From Brachynemurus nebulosus (lineage: Eukaryota; Arthropoda; Insecta; Neuroptera; Myrmeleontidae): a stretch of DNA of 64,000 nt. Of the stretch, positions 1 through 12,940 are shown piece by piece. The notes under the pieces are model-generated. The model ran no database searches, was not told the origin of the DNA, and saw only the letters and a list, made by a program, of their open reading frames with translations. The stretch covers positions 40,510,108 to 40,574,107 of the forward strand of contig JAPWDM010000005.1 of NCBI GenBank assembly GCA_035578155.1. Direction: 5' to 3'. The translations under genes were made by a program, and so were the position numbers. How positions within the stretch are numbered: the stretch's first letter is position 1; each line of letters starts with the position of its first letter.

Positions 1-465
1 TTTATAAAAATACAAGTTTTACTTACTTCATACAATGTAATTTGTTTCTAAATGAATTTCTTATTTAAAAAAAATATATAATAATTATTATTAGTTAATC
101 ATTTCTATTTAAAAATATTTCTCACGTTTCTTTAATTAAACGATATAATTTTCTATTAATATTATTTTAAAGATAATAATAATTAGAAGCGAAATTAATA
201 TAAAAAACTAAACAGTTTTTTTATTTTGATCATCTTTATTTACTTTACATATATTATAATGCTAGTAAAAGTAAGAGAGAGAAATATATAAATTGGAATT
301 TTAATTTATTTTAGAGTTTATAGAGAAATATTCCAATGAAGATAAATAGTCTACTTTAATTTTTACCCAGTGTAAATTACCTAGAATTAACGGAACAAAG
401 GGTTACATAGGTACTACGGTGTTAGTAGTTGGAACCTGAGTGTTAAATAATTATTTTATTATCGT
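1..465. other. AT-rich stretch, no feature seen
   Basis: Very AT-rich DNA with short poly-A and poly-T runs. I see no convincing exon, repeat end or RNA gene. Confidence 0.5.
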
Positions 466-800
466 TAGTGATAAGCAAAATCAGTGTTGACCTTGCAGAC
501 GTGTGTCTTGCATTTTTTTGGAGATCTAGGTCTATGGTATGCATAATCTAAAAAACAATACTAAAATTATAAGCAGGATCTCAAAACCTATATGATGATT
601 TAAGTGAACAAAAATTTAGGAAACCCTAAAGATTATTGTTAATGCAATAGTGAGCAAAATCAGTCTTGTTCTTGCAATATTATTGATGAATGAAACCAAG
701 ATTAAGTCTGAGACGAAGACTGAAATCTATGAAACGGAGATTACTAGTGCAAGGATAAAACAAGATCAATGTTAGGTACTGTGGTCTTGGCCTTGAATTT
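466..800. repeat. Degenerate remnants of repeat family I (GTCTTGGTCTTG-rich)
   Basis: Two pieces, near 466-505 and 645-800, carry the signature of the intact family I element at 48772-49218: a GTGATGAGCAAAATCAGT-like end followed by TCTTG/CAAGA-rich sequence such as GTGGTCTTGGCCTTG. No target duplication or clean end is visible, so this is an old, broken copy. The assignment rests on matching by eye. Confidence 0.4.
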
Positions 801-1130
801 GCCTTAATGACCATACACCCGGCATCAGAGATGTGATTATCGGTTTTCTGTTACTATTTAAAAAAAAAAAAAATTAAAATTATGGAAGGAGCAAAATCAG
901 AATCTGCAACATTTGTACGAGATCCCCCCTTCACAATACAAACACACATTGTAATTACAATATAATTTATTATTGGATTCTTTACAATCCTGATAATGAA
1001 TCTACTTAGCTTTTTAAAAATCCGAATAAAAAAGGTCACATTGACAATTGAAATTTCGTTGATTTTGACAAATTTTTGGTTTTATTTACAATTTTAAATA
1101 TTACCTATATATTTCAGTCAACTTGTTTAT
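801..1130. other. AT-rich spacer, no feature seen
   Basis: Low-complexity AT-rich sequence with a poly-A run near 860. Nothing supports a gene. Confidence 0.5.
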
Positions 1131-1138
1131 GTTTTGTG

Positions 1139-1901
1139 CAGCCGAGGATCTAAGCGAAGAGGAGGTAAACCGGGGCCTCTGCCGCGGGCGACAGTTGCAG
1201 GGGGCCCCAAAATCATAATGGATCGGTCTGTATCAAATTGAATCAAGAACAATTCTTAAAAATAATTATCTTAAACCATTTAAGCGTGGTGGCCATTTGT
1301 GTTTTCCAATTTGCGCTGATTTTTGTGTTTGCAGTTATTTATGCCAATGCACATATTTCATAAATCGTTCATTCTAAAAGGTTGAAATTAAAACCATGTT
1401 TAAAATAGTAACTCTTTATTTTACATATGTCCATATTTTACCTATTATCGTCGCTCCCACAAGAAAACCTCACCTAAAGTTGGATATAAAAATTTAACAA
1501 AATTCATTTTTGGGCACTTTTTTCTTATAGGAGTGTTTTAAACAGCTTAGTTTATTATTTTTTTTTTTTTTTATGGGAATAGCCAAAAAAATTTCAATTG
1601 TGAAACTTGTATCCTTTATTTTTACAAACTTTCAAAAATAACTTTTTCCAAATTTTGGAACATTGAGCCCTTGTATCTCTGATGGGGCTGGTGATAAAAA
1701 TCTAATTTGCACAACTTGTAGTGTTTTCGGACTAGGTTTATTAAAATAAAAAATCAATCTTTTACAAGACCCTCATTTTTTACCATTTCCGCAACGGGAA
1801 AAATAGGAGTTTCTTATTTTAGGACTTATCTACCTGTAAGGAGAGGGGGCGCCACTATCAAGTTTTTGCCGCGCTTCTAAAAAATCATAGATCTGGAGCT
1901 A
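1139..1901. mobile_element. hAT-type non-autonomous transposon, family C copy 1
   Basis: Flanked by a perfect 8-bp direct repeat GTTTTGTG (1131-1138 and 1902-1909), the duplication length of hAT transposons. The left end CAGCCGAGGATCTAAG and the right end CATAGATCTGGAGCTA are imperfect inverted repeats, and the last base is degenerate (A where G is expected). The interior has no transposase reading frame. The same sequence recurs at 21798-22334, including the shared block GCACATATTTCATAAA and the GCGCTGATTTT motif. Superfamily is assigned from the duplication length and the CAG start; the copy is moderately decayed. Confidence 0.85.
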
Positions 1902-1909
1902 GTTTTGTG

Positions 1910-2398
1910 TTTTTGTTTTGTTTTATTTTGTATTTCTGTTTTTGTTTTCCGTCACTTTACATCTGTTACAAAATTATAATTCATGTTTCAATAAACTTGT
2001 TAGCAAATCATCAATCGTCAATGATTCCAACATCAAGTTGTACCTATAAATTGCAGCATGTTAAATCACTCTCTCACACAGACATTATAGCTACAAGTAA
2101 CTCATGAATGACAAATATGATGGTCATTTAATCTTGTCAACCAACTAATCATGCAGTGAAATAGTACTCATTCAGTGTGATTGTCATACTTACCCCACCC
2201 ATCTCTTCCCTGTAATTACTGAACCAGTAATTGTTGCATTTTATGGACATCTGTCAATCTAGTATATCATGATGTAAAATGCAGCGATTAATGTATATAT
2301 ACATATATAAACAGCATAAACTAAATGCATACAGGAATGTTACGTGATTAATTCTAGTAGATTAAGTAAGCTATATGTATGTATAACTAGTAACAATG
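1910..2398. other. AT-rich spacer, no feature seen
   Basis: Contains a 66-codon open frame at 1907-2107 that starts in TTTTGT-rich DNA and has no recognisable motif; I do not regard it as a gene. Confidence 0.45.
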
Positions 2399-2402
2399 TT
2401 AA

Positions 2403-3043
2403 GGGGGAGGGTCCTCCAGAACTTTCAAATTTTTCATTTTTTGTTTTGCTTTAAAAGTTTATTTGAACCTTAAGGAATATATTTATAATGTTTTAATCCA
2501 AACAGAAAGATTATCTTAAATAACTATAAACTGCTTTTAACTCTACTTTTCAAGAACGAAAACTTTTTAATAGCGTTTTTCTCCAAACAGGTATTTTCCG
2601 CGCCGTGGAACATAACTCAAAAAGTTAAGATATTGGCCTTTGCATGTACCTAAAATTTTGCATAAATTATTACTATAAATATTGTTTATAACAATTTGTT
2701 TATAAAAAAAGTGACATTTTTTTCTTTTTGATTTTAAATAGTGGAAAAAAAAATTCTCATCGGAAATAGGTATATGCAAAGCGTAATGACTTATTTTAAT
2801 AAAAATTTTTTGTCCGATTGAATTCAATTGATTACAAGAGGCTGGGCATTCCACGGCGCAAATTAAAAGAGTCAACTTGGAACAGTTGTAGCGCCGCCAC
2901 TTTTTCTTTTTTTTTGCATCAATATTTATGGGTGAATACACCATAACATATACTATAATACTATGTAACTTCATTTGATACAATAAATGTATCCAGTTTC
3001 TTAAAATTAATAAAAAACCTGTTGTCTCGAGGACCCTCCCCCC
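2403..3043. mobile_element. TTAA-flanked non-autonomous element (piggyBac-like MITE)
   Basis: Both sides have TTAA (2399-2402, 3044-3047), the target site of piggyBac-type transposons. The terminal inverted repeats are GGGGGAGGGTCCTC on the left and GAGGACCCTCCCCCC on the right. A second inverted pair lies inside: GCGCCGTGGAA near 2600 and TTCCACGGCGC near 2850. The minus-strand open frame 2983-2567 (138 codons) is rich in Lys, Asn and Phe, resembles no known transposase to me, and spans the internal palindrome, so it is probably fortuitous. The 641-bp size and lack of coding capacity fit a MITE. Confidence 0.8.
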
Positions 3044-3047
3044 TTAA

Positions 3048-3584
3048 GTACACTTAAAAGTCAGTGTTAGGATTTCGTAGTTCTAGCTACGAAATTCTGA
3101 TAAATCATGTTTGATTCGCGTTGGGTTATCTACCCGCACTTGACCACTGTGTGATAGTCACTGTTGGACCTTACGCAAATTAAACACTGGCAAGAAATAT
3201 TTATACCGAGGCAACAAAGCAAGAAATATTTATACCGAGAGTTGTGAAAAACTTTGGCTATTGAACTATGGAATTCTGACTTAATACGTGTCTAACACAA
3301 TTCATAAAAGGGAAATTTTCGATACCATGATGTAGAAGATATTGGCCAATTTAGTGGCCTTGTAGGTAATGTATTGATACCAGAAATTTTATATTTTGTA
3401 TCTGAAATTATTAATTTGTTGAAAAATTCATTCCCAAATTATTCCATTGTATTAAATTGCAAAAAATCAAATTTACCCGACTTTTCAAAGCCGTTACATT
3501 AAATTACAATTTTAATAGATCTTTCATAGTTCCGAAAAGAACATTTTTGAATCCTTCTTGATTTCCTCATGTCTATCTGTTATA
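3048..3584. other. Spacer with small hairpin and short direct repeat
   Basis: Near 3071-3098 there is a small palindrome (ATTTCGTAG...CTACGAAAT). A similar one occurs at about 63390-63416. A 20-bp unit CAAGAAATATTTATACCGAG occurs twice, starting near 3190 and 3221. Otherwise AT-rich and without gene signals. Confidence 0.5.
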
Positions 3585-3592
3585 CCCTATAT

Positions 3593-4305
3593 CAGGGGCC
3601 GGCAACCTTCTTTTAATGGAGGGTCATTTAAAAAAAAAAATTTTAGTGGGCCGCACAGTCAGATATTTTGTAATGTAGTATGTAGCTTGAATAGGTTTTT
3701 TTACCTGGCTTATAGGCTTGAATAGGTCGAATCGAAAATTCAGCTATTAGAGTCACTATTTTGACGCGACATGAGGCCGAAACTATGATAGAAATAAATA
3801 ATTTATTTTGTTTTAAAGTCTCTAGTAGCCGAAAATGATATTCACTAAAATTTATATCCGCGCAATAACTTTCGAACGAAACATTTTGTTTTTACGAAAT
3901 TTGGTGAAAATGTTGGAAGTCCGAAAACCCCGAAACGTTTTTTTAGGCATTTTTACATACGACATTTTTGTGGAAAAAATAATTTTTTTGCCATATTTTC
4001 TATATATCGTTGGAAAAAGGAGAAAGAAGTCAGTTAATTTTTGTAAACGGAAATTCGCTATATCATGCAGGATGCTGCGACAAGGGTATTTTATTTTTTT
4101 TCTTAAATATAAATATTAGTAAAAATCAAGAAAAAAATTTTTTAGTTAGTTTTATTTACAAGTACATGTTATAATAACATCGGAGAACAATAAAAGTACA
4201 GAGTATTATGCTCAATTTTGCATAAGCAGGGGAAATTGTTCGAAACATTATATTGCTTGGTGGGCCATATAAAAACTTGCGCGGGCCGCAGGTTGCCTAC
4301 CCCTG
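3593..4305. mobile_element. hAT-type MITE split by a nested element A
   Basis: Perfect 8-bp target duplication CCCTATAT (3585-3592 and 4306-4313). Terminal inverted repeats are CAGGGGCCGGCAACCT and AGGTTGCCTACCCCTG. Next to the ends are GTGGGCCGC-type motifs, common in arthropod hAT MITEs. The middle (about 3733-4086) is a complete element A, so the hAT MITE landed first and was later invaded. Confidence 0.88.
3733..4086 (+). mobile_element. Element A copy 1, complete, with minimal TA tract
   Basis: Nearly whole copy of the window's commonest repeat. In order: GAAAATTCAGCTATTAGAG, a GACGCGACATGAG-like block, TTCACTAAAATTTATAT, CGCGCAATAACTTTCGAACG, TTTACGAAATTTGGTGAAAA, and the end GGATGCTGCGACAAGGG followed by TA. 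Here the internal TA tract is only TATAT, while other copies carry up to about 180 bp at the same point. It lies inside a hAT MITE. No coding capacity; mobilising enzyme unknown. Confidence 0.8.
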
Positions 4306-4313
4306 CCCTATAT

Positions 4314-4905
4314 AATTGCTACATCTTTCTTTCAGCCTATAAATATAAAATACATAGGACTTTAAATTAATTAAATATGACAATTTCAAAATGAATATAG
4401 TTTATTTTATTTAGTTAAAAGTAGTGTCAGTTTTAAAATTTCTCAATTCAAAACTCAACGTTAAAAAAGCGGAAAACCCACGCTATTCAAACCATTTTTT
4501 TTTTTTAAATACACATCTTATATCAATAAACCTCATATTATTAAAATACATAACAATTAATACATTATAATACCTTTTTAAGTATTCATAATGCCTGTTA
4601 TCAACATATTACATCTTTTATAATATACTTATTCAGTTCATTCAGTGTGATGATTACAAGGAAAAAGAGATTCTTTTCTCGATCGATCGTTACAAAAAGA
4701 ATTCCGATAAACCAAGAAATAGAAAGTTGAAAGAAATTTTACTACATCCACAAGACAAGCATAACAACAGTCAACAGTTTTAATTATTTTTTCTTCCGTC
4801 CTGAACTTGATATATCAATGAGATTGAATGGAATGCTCAGCATGTGTTATTTATTATGTACCTACATATTTTCAAAATGCAAGCAGTTATAATACTTTTA
4901 AAGTA
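4314..4905. other. AT-rich spacer, no feature seen
   Basis: AT-rich, with a poly-T run near 4496. No exon or repeat terminus recognised. Confidence 0.45.
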
Positions 4906-4965
4906 CCCCTGTCGCAGCACCCTGCATAATATAGCGAATTTCCATTTATAAAAATTAGTTTTTCT
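4906..4965 (-). repeat. Element A terminal fragment (minus orientation)
   Basis: Begins after TA with CCCCTGTCGCAGCACCCTGC, then TAGCGAATTTCC and AGTTTTTCTGG, which is the reverse complement of the GACAGGGG end of element A. Homology fades after about 60 bp. Confidence 0.7.
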
Positions 4966-5193
4966 GGTTAACCAGTTTATATACACACACCGGCTTAATT
5001 AGCGGAACATAAAAAAATATAAAAACCTATTTATTAAACAAAGTTGGCTGTTTTTTTTTTTTTTAATTTTCACTTAAAATAATATTGAAGTAATGAATTA
5101 ATTGACTTTTCATAGAATTGTTCTTATTTATTATTATTGCAAATCTTTTTAAGAAGTCTATCACTTTCGAACTCAAATGCCGCTTTTAGCGAA

Positions 5194-5321
5194 TTTTCAG
5201 AATGAAAATTCAGCTATTACAGCAGCTCTTATGGTAAGACCTAAGCCCGGGACTATGGCAGAAATTTGTTTTGGAGCCTCTAGAACTCGAAAATCTACTT
5301 CACTAAAATTTATATATATAT

Positions 5322-5409
<88 letters not shown>

Positions 5410-5555
5410 TTATGTGTGTACGCGATAGCTGTCGAACGAAGCATTTAATTGTTACGAAATTTGGTAAAATCGTTAATTGTTCAAAACGCTTGGATAAGTT
5501 CGTTAGCCAGACACATCCGATGCCACAGACCGGATATTTTGGGCTTTAAAGTCTT
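5194..5555 (+). mobile_element. Element A copy carrying a long (TA)n array
   Basis: Starts TAGCGAATTTTCAGAATG and continues CAGCTATTACAGC, GCCCGGGACTATGGCAG and CACTAAAATTTATATATAT. After the TA array it resumes with TGTGTACGCGATAGCTGTCG, TTACGAAATTTGG, GTTCGTTAGCCAGACACATC and GATGCCA. The GACAGGGG end is missing, so the right side is truncated or decayed. The (TA)n at 5311-5405 sits exactly where copy 1 has TATAT. Confidence 0.75.
5311..5405. repeat. (TA)n microsatellite inside element A
   Basis: About 95 bp of nearly pure TA with one GA interruption near 5323. Confidence 0.95.
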
Positions 5556-8317
5556 TCTTTTGTGTTTTTGATCAGAATTTAAAACTTTTTCAAAAATTTT
5601 ATTACATTATCAAAAATATCGTAAGAAGTTATATCAGAGAGCTTTTTATACTTTTCTTCTATATAACGTCGTTCTTAAGAAAAATCAAAAATAATCCCGT
5701 TTTAAAAGTCTCTTTTTATTTGTTATTTCACTCTACCTCGTTTGATTTTTCTATTTAATATATATTGTGTTTATAAATGTGTCTAAGGGTGTTTCGTCAC
5801 TAGTTATTTCTATTACCTAAATATATGTCAGATTTCTTTAATTAAATATTATGAATAATGTCTTAATAAATTTATAAAGTTATATTATAAATGTTAATCA
5901 ATTAAACTGTACTATTTATTTGATTAAATAAACTTTTGACATATTTTTTTTTTGTGGTGTTGAATGGCCCTTAGCTATTTGTAAACGAAGTACAAATTTT
6001 GATAATGTTAGTTTTTTGTTTTGTTTTTTTATAACAATCTGTCAAATGGAATCATTTTTAAATATATGCATATAATATGCATGCATGTATATAACCTAAT
6101 TATAAATATTTTTGTTTTAACACATTATATTTATTATTTTGAAAATTTTCTTATTTAATTTTAAATAAGATGAACTAAATTAGAAAAAACTGATTGATGG
6201 TAAGGAAATTTTATAAAAAAAAGTATATATTTGACAAGATTTTGATGACATATAATTGGTATACTTTGGAATTAAAAACAAAGTGAATGGGTACAATATA
6301 GTGTTTTTAACAGAAAATAAAGTTTTTGGAGCAACTAAACAGTGCCGGAACAACTAAATTAGCCATGTAGCAGGAGCCAGCAGTTACGAGCCTCGCGCTT
6401 GTGTCCAAAAAAACAATACAAATTCATACATGAGTGATTTAACAAAAAAAAAAAAAAAAAAAAATAGAAAAGAAAACGAGTTTTGGCTCAACTTACATTT
6501 GAATGCTAAATCAAATCTACATAAGTGACATTTTTGACAGAATTGACTTTTTGCTAAAATAGTAAAGTATGAAAATATATGCAAACGGATTGTTTGGTGT
6601 AAAAAGCTGCACAAAAAAAGGACTTGTAAAAACACCAATAAAATTATGTATCATTTAATTAAAAATAAATTTTAATCTTTCTTAAAATATTTTACATTGT
6701 TACACATATAATTTAATTTCCATTAATAATTATTGTTAATGAATTTTAACCTCTTTACACACGACAGTTAGCTATTCAAACATTTTTACATTTGTGATTA
6801 AGTGTTAATTCGTTGTTGAAAACATTCATCACAAAAGATTGGAAATTTCTTCTTTTGTCAAGTAGATTGTTTGTCTACAATTTAATTGAAATACTCATAA
6901 AACAATCTAAAAAATAAAAAAATACATTAATTAATTATTAAATTTTTTGAAATATTTAACATTTTACCTGAATGGGGTTATAAGTTCCAAAATATGTTAC
7001 AACCTTTCAAAATGTTGAACAATAATCCTATTTCAAATTTTAAATTTGTAATTCAATATCGACTAGATAAAATGTTTACAAATGAAAATGATTTCTACAC
7101 ACTAACTAAAAAAGTAATAGCCCATTTTCTGAACTAAGGAATAGACATTAAAGTGTCCATTAGAGATTAAATATTAATTGTGTAGACAACCCAACAGAGG
7201 GCAACAAGTTACAAACAACAAAGCAAATTCCTCAAAGCGGCAAATTTAAATAATAAATCAATAATTATAATGTTTTGTTTAGTCTATTTAAGAAAATAAT
7301 TAGTCAGTTAAATAAGTGTTAATTTATAATTTATTGAAGTAATAATTTTGATTACTAAAATCTAAATCCTTTTAACAATGATTTATTATTAAATAATCAA
7401 TATATAGATATATAATACAATTAGAAATAATGTTATAAAATTTTGTGAAAAGCACACAGCCAAGGTTACTTAACGGATTTCGACTAGTGAAGTGTCTATG
7501 AATAGAGCATCATATCAGGGGTGGCACAAGAGAGCCTGAATTTTCAAATTTGGTTTTATTATTAGTTGTTATCGTTAGTTACGGAGTCACAAATTTTAAT
7601 TTTTTTCCAAAGCAATTACACGTAAAGTAAAATAAATTGGTTATTCATTTCTCTTATAGAAATGGATAAACGGATCTCAGGTAACAGTACTATTATTATT
7701 TAAATAAAAATAAGATGATTTTGTTAGTATAAGTGAGGGCAAAATTATCACCCAGGACCTTGGGACCCCAAAAAAACTTCTTCATACCAAACAGCTGGGC
7801 GGATCTCAAGAAGATGTTGCGAAAATTAGATATGCTACTGAAATATGAATATTACTTGCTTTTATAGTATTAATTATTTAAGTAACTGTTTTTGTACAGA
7901 ATTTCAGAATAGCGAATTAAAAAGTGAAGTAAGGTTAAGATTGTTCTATAGAACCTTCTAATAGGGATCACATTAAATAGCTGAATGGTGCGGACAATTA
8001 AATCGATCTCCAAGTTACCCTTCAAACACTATTGGAATTTCAGAAAAAGATGAAAGTAGCATTAAAATTGTTATTCTCCAAGAAGGGTCTAAAACTGAAG
8101 AATATCTAAAACTATTATTACGGATATCAGAGCAAAGGTCTCAAACTAAAGGTACAAAATACAAAAATGTATTCCATTGCACGAAATTATATAAATCAAA
8201 ATTAAAACAAAAATAAAACAAAACAGACACCTGAGTGAAGCCGCAGGACGGAAAGCAGAAAAAAATTATAAATTTTTCTATTACTTAAGTAAAAATTCAT
8301 TTAACTATTAAATTATT
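5556..8317. other. Long AT-rich region without recognised genes
   Basis: About 2.8 kb of AT-rich DNA. It holds a poly-A run near 6443-6463 and a CAGGGGTGGCAC motif near 7517 that could be the lone end of a decayed hAT MITE, with no partner found. The 84-codon minus-strand frame 6638-6384 reads through the poly-A run as poly-Phe and is not supported. Confidence 0.4.
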
Positions 8318-8412
8318 ATTTTAAGCGACTTTCCATTTTGGAACTTAATTTATGACGGATAATGTCATGGAAAGATCCGAGTTCGGGACTATACGGCAGA
8401 AATTTGTCTAAA

Positions 8413-8485
<73 letters not shown>
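8318..8485 (+). repeat. Element A left-end remnant leading into (TA)n
   Basis: GCGACTTTCCATTTTGGAA, AATGTCATGG, CGAGTTCGGGACTATACGG and CAGAAATTTGTC are degraded versions of the element A left half. They are followed directly by a TA array at 8416-8485. Confidence 0.55.
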
Positions 8486-9406
<921 letters not shown>

Positions 9407-9414
9407 TATTTCTC

Positions 9415-9546
9415 AATGTGGTCGAGCTACAGACTGCCTTAATTACAGAATGGCAAAGATTACCTCTGGAGACTATAGATAATATCATTCTGAGTACAGC
9501 GAGACGAATAGAAGCTTTGACAAGAGCACGGCAGGAGGCACGCGGT
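9415..9546 (+). pseudogene. Tc1/mariner-like transposase, C-terminal fragment
   Basis: About 42 codons resemble the tail of Tc1-type DDE transposases. Visible pieces are ELQTALITEWQRLP, ETIDNIILSTARRIEAL and RARQEARG, matching the family's usual pattern of a Leu-rich helix, EW..(I/L)P, then an RR..A...RARGG stretch near the stop codon. Nothing of the catalytic core precedes it; the upstream side is element A, which may have cut it off. The GG of the usual RARGG is replaced by QE, and the frame runs on into unrelated DNA. It is a dead relic. Confidence 0.7.
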
Positions 9547-9799
9547 ATTAAAACGCTTTGTTTCATTTTATATTTGTTAAATAATCTTTAACTAAAATGA
9601 TTCTTAGACGACATAAAATTCCAAAAATTTGGCATTTCATATGGTTAATTGCTTTTACTAACAAAAATAAAGGTATACTGACTTGTGAACATTTAATTTT
9701 AAGTGAATAATTATATCAGACTAATAGTTTCTTAAAAATAAATGGTGTGTTTGATTTTTAGAGATATTTTGTATGTTCCGCTAATTATGCCGGTGTGTG

Positions 9800-10036
9800 T
9801 AGAATAATGGTTTAAAAAATTTTTTATGTGATTTTTTCTCCTCTTTCTAATGGTGTAAAAAAATGTCACAAAAATTTTTGAACTTGGGAAAATTTTGGCA
9901 AAAAACTAATTTTTTTCACGAAAAATGCCCAAGAAACCATGTTTTTGACATGTCTGTCTAACGAACTTGTCCAACGGTTTGAGACTTCCAATATTTTCAC
10001 TAAATTTCGTAAAAATAAGACATTCCGTTCGAGAAT

Positions 10037-10115
<79 letters not shown>
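9800..10115 (-). mobile_element. Element A right half, minus orientation, with (TA)n
   Basis: Reverse-complement copy. TTTCTCCTCTTTCTAATGG, GTGTAAAAAAATGTCAC, GGCAAAAAACTAATTTTTT, CTAACGAACTTGTCCAACGG and ATTTCGTAAAAATAAG lead to TTCGTTCGAGAATTA. The (TA)n at 10037-10115 then occupies the element's usual internal site. The other half is not found beyond it. Confidence 0.75.
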
Positions 10116-10117
<2 letters not shown>

Positions 10118-12059
10118 GGTATATTACCTACAGAAATCGATCAATATGCGCTGTACACGCCGCCCGTAACTCCATCTTAGCTGCTTCATTTTCATTTCTT
10201 TTTTAACTTTGCTATTTTATTTATAAAAACTGAAACACTAATTAGTGTAGAAATACACGATCCCGCATATTACGTGCAATACATATTTAAAATGAATTTA
10301 TGAGAGAATAATATACAAAATATAGTAAGTGCTATACCGCAACCGTCTGTAGTACTCAGGTATAGTAGTCATGATATGAATAAATAATTAATTAACTAAA
10401 ATGAAAAATATACCATTTCCTTACCGAACAAACTTCATTTACCCATGTAAAAATCAAAGCAAAACGGTAGATTTAAAAATAAATATAATTATCCGTAATT
10501 ATTAAATATACGAAAAAAAGAAAATTTAATGCAGTATTTTAATCACGTAAGTGATATTATTATGTCTGCCTGTCTGTCATGTGTTTATGACCGTGAACTT
10601 GAGTAACGTATTTAAGTAATCGTGATTTAATTTCAGTGTTGAATTAAATTGTTGTTTAAGTAACTTACTCGCTTTTTATTTTAAATACGTAATATAGACT
10701 AATCAAGATATATAATATATAATACGTTAATTATTGTTAACAGTAGAATTGAATTTGTACCGCAATTTTTTTTTTTTAAATTAGATGTATTCGTTTGATG
10801 GATGGCACCGTTTTTAACTAGCGGCTAAACTTTATATTGTGTTCAGGAACGGATTTAGAGCTCTTAAATCAGTAGAAGGTCACACTTTTTTAATGATTTT
10901 ATAATACCTTTTTGGGCATTTCTTGGGAGCTTATTACAGCCACTGTGATAGGGCGATTTGAGTCCGGGATTGTGATTAATAGCTGAGTTTTCCGTTCAGT
11001 AAGTCGTTAAAATTAAATTGTAGTTTGTTAATAGAAAGCCAAAAACAAGCATCTTTATTTACAGTCCACCTAAGGTAATAGAAACTGATATTTGAATTTA
11101 TCACACTTTAAACAAGGGGGATAAGCATGGGATGTTACGGACCTCCCATGATTTGCAAATGCTCCTAGATAATATCCTCTGTCGACTGGTAAATGTTTTG
11201 AATCTCAGTTTAAGAGTATATACCTGCAAGATGTTTTTAATATTATAATAAGGAATTTTAATTGCCAGATCATCCCCATAATATATCATCAAATTTTCTA
11301 GTGCTTGTCAAAATTATGCAAATCCTCCTCATACTCGATAAATTTACTTCTTAACTTTCCTATATTTGAAGCTAAATATTCCTTTGAGATAATGGAAACC
11401 TTTATATTTAGTCATCTAAACCTTTATATTTATAACCTTTATATTTAAACCTTTATATTTATTCCTTTGAGATATTCAGCAGTATATTATCCATTTTCTT
11501 ATATTTTTTTGAAAAAGTTGAATACCAGTAGATCCCAATAAAATTTAGTTCTGAAATTAATGATCGAAAATATACACGTCTATCTCACTACTTCTCTCTC
11601 TTTAGTCACTCTGAAGTTCAGACATTTCTTGGAAGCCTATTAATATTTTTATTATATGGATCAATAACTTTTTTATTCGACATCGAATTTTTAACTTATT
11701 TTTATTTTTATAACAAGAAGTCATTAGCCGCTACTTACCTGAAAAAAAAGAAGTTCAAAAATGTGTCTGCGACGTTTGCTACGTAAAATATCTTCAAGAA
11801 TTTTTATCAACTGTATGTATTGTTGCAAGAAGTAAGTTATTTTTAATTAAATCGACAGCACAGAAAATAATTCAAACAAGTTTTCGTCTGCAAAGATCAA
11901 GGTAGGTAATATCCGAAATAAAAAGTATGAAATATTTATTATTGTGTCAGCGACATAATAATTTGCTGTGGTCTTGTTAAATATTTATAATAATTAGTTT
12001 AAACGTAGACGAGCAGACGGCAGAATAATTTGGTATTGAAATTCTTTCGGAAATTTTAG
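10116..12059. other. AT-rich region with a short tandem repeat
   Basis: No gene recognised. About 11397-11470 has four imperfect tandem copies of an AACCTTTATATTTA unit. The stretch 11700-11900 contains splice-like signals but no protein I recognise. Confidence 0.4.
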
Positions 12060-12235
12060 TAATAATTTTGTTGGATAAAATTTTTTCGAAATTAGTTTTT
12101 GCCAAAATTTGCTATAATTTAAAAGTTTTTGCCACATTTTTTTACACCGTTGCAAAGACGAAAAAAAATCACATAAAAAAGATTTTTGAACTATTATTCT
12201 AGGTTAGCTAGTTTTTGAGAAAATAAGAAAAAAAA
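12060..12235 (+). repeat. Element A internal fragment
   Basis: Carries TTAGTTTTTGCCAAAATTTG, TTTTTTTACACCGTTG, ATCACATAAAAAAG, TTTGAACTATTATTCTAGG and GCTAGTTTTTGAGAAAA, the right-centre part of element A. Both ends are missing. Confidence 0.6.
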
Positions 12236-12325
12236 GTCAATAGTAAGGATTGGACAGTTCTGGACCCACCATCGGATTTTTTTGAGCGACCTCAAGAAGA
12301 AGGTACCACTTCTAAAAATGAAATA

Positions 12326-12802
12326 CCCCTGTCGCAGCATCCTGCATAACATAGCGAATTTCCATTTACAAAAGTACGTTTTTCTCAGAAACTAGTTGAT
12401 ATAGAGTAATTGTAAATAAAAAAACCTTCTTTATGTGATTTTTCCGCCTCATTCCGCCAAATTTTTTCTACGAAAAATGTCCAAAAAACCGTAAACGTTT
12501 TCACGAAATTTCTTAAAAATAAGAGGTTCTTGAGTTATCGTGCGGACACTTAGTAAACATATATATAAATGTGTCCGCACGATAACTCAAAAATGAAACA
12601 TCTTATTTTTAAGAAATTTTGTGAAAACGTTTACGGGGTTTTGGACATTTTTCGTAAAAAAAAAATTTGGCGGAATGAGGCGGAAAAATCACATAAGGAA
12701 GTTTTTTTTTATTTACAATTACTCTATATCAACTAGTTTCCGAGAAAAACGTACTTTTGTAAATGGAAATTCGCTATGTTATGCAGGATGCTGCGACAGG
12801 GG
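12326..12802. mobile_element. Element B: 477-bp foldback transposon
   Basis: Long, nearly perfect palindrome. Arms of about 224 and 232 bp (12326-12549 and 12571-12802) surround a 21-bp loop. Both termini read CCCCTGTCGCAGCATCCTGC inward and are flanked by TA (12324-12325, 12803-12804), consistent with a TA target site. The terminal 45 bp match the GACAGGGG end of element A. The inner arm (ATGAGGCGGAAAAATCAC, GGAATGAGG, ACGTTTTCACGAAATTTC) is a diverged version of the same end. The transcript would fold into a long double-stranded hairpin. No coding capacity; mobilising superfamily not established. Confidence 0.85.
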
Positions 12803-12835
12803 TATTTTTAAGTTTAGTCCCACCTTTTTAGCGAA

Positions 12836-12877
12836 TTTCCGATCGAACTAATCTTTTTATAGCTATTTATGATATTT

Positions 12878-12940
<63 letters not shown>

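Noticed and set aside
2567..2983. 138-codon minus-strand open frame
   Set aside because: Lies inside a TTAA-flanked MITE, crosses its internal palindrome and a poly-Lys run, and shows no known domain.
7517..7800. Possible hAT MITE starting CAGGGGTGGCAC
   Set aside because: No matching inverted end or 8-bp duplication could be found.
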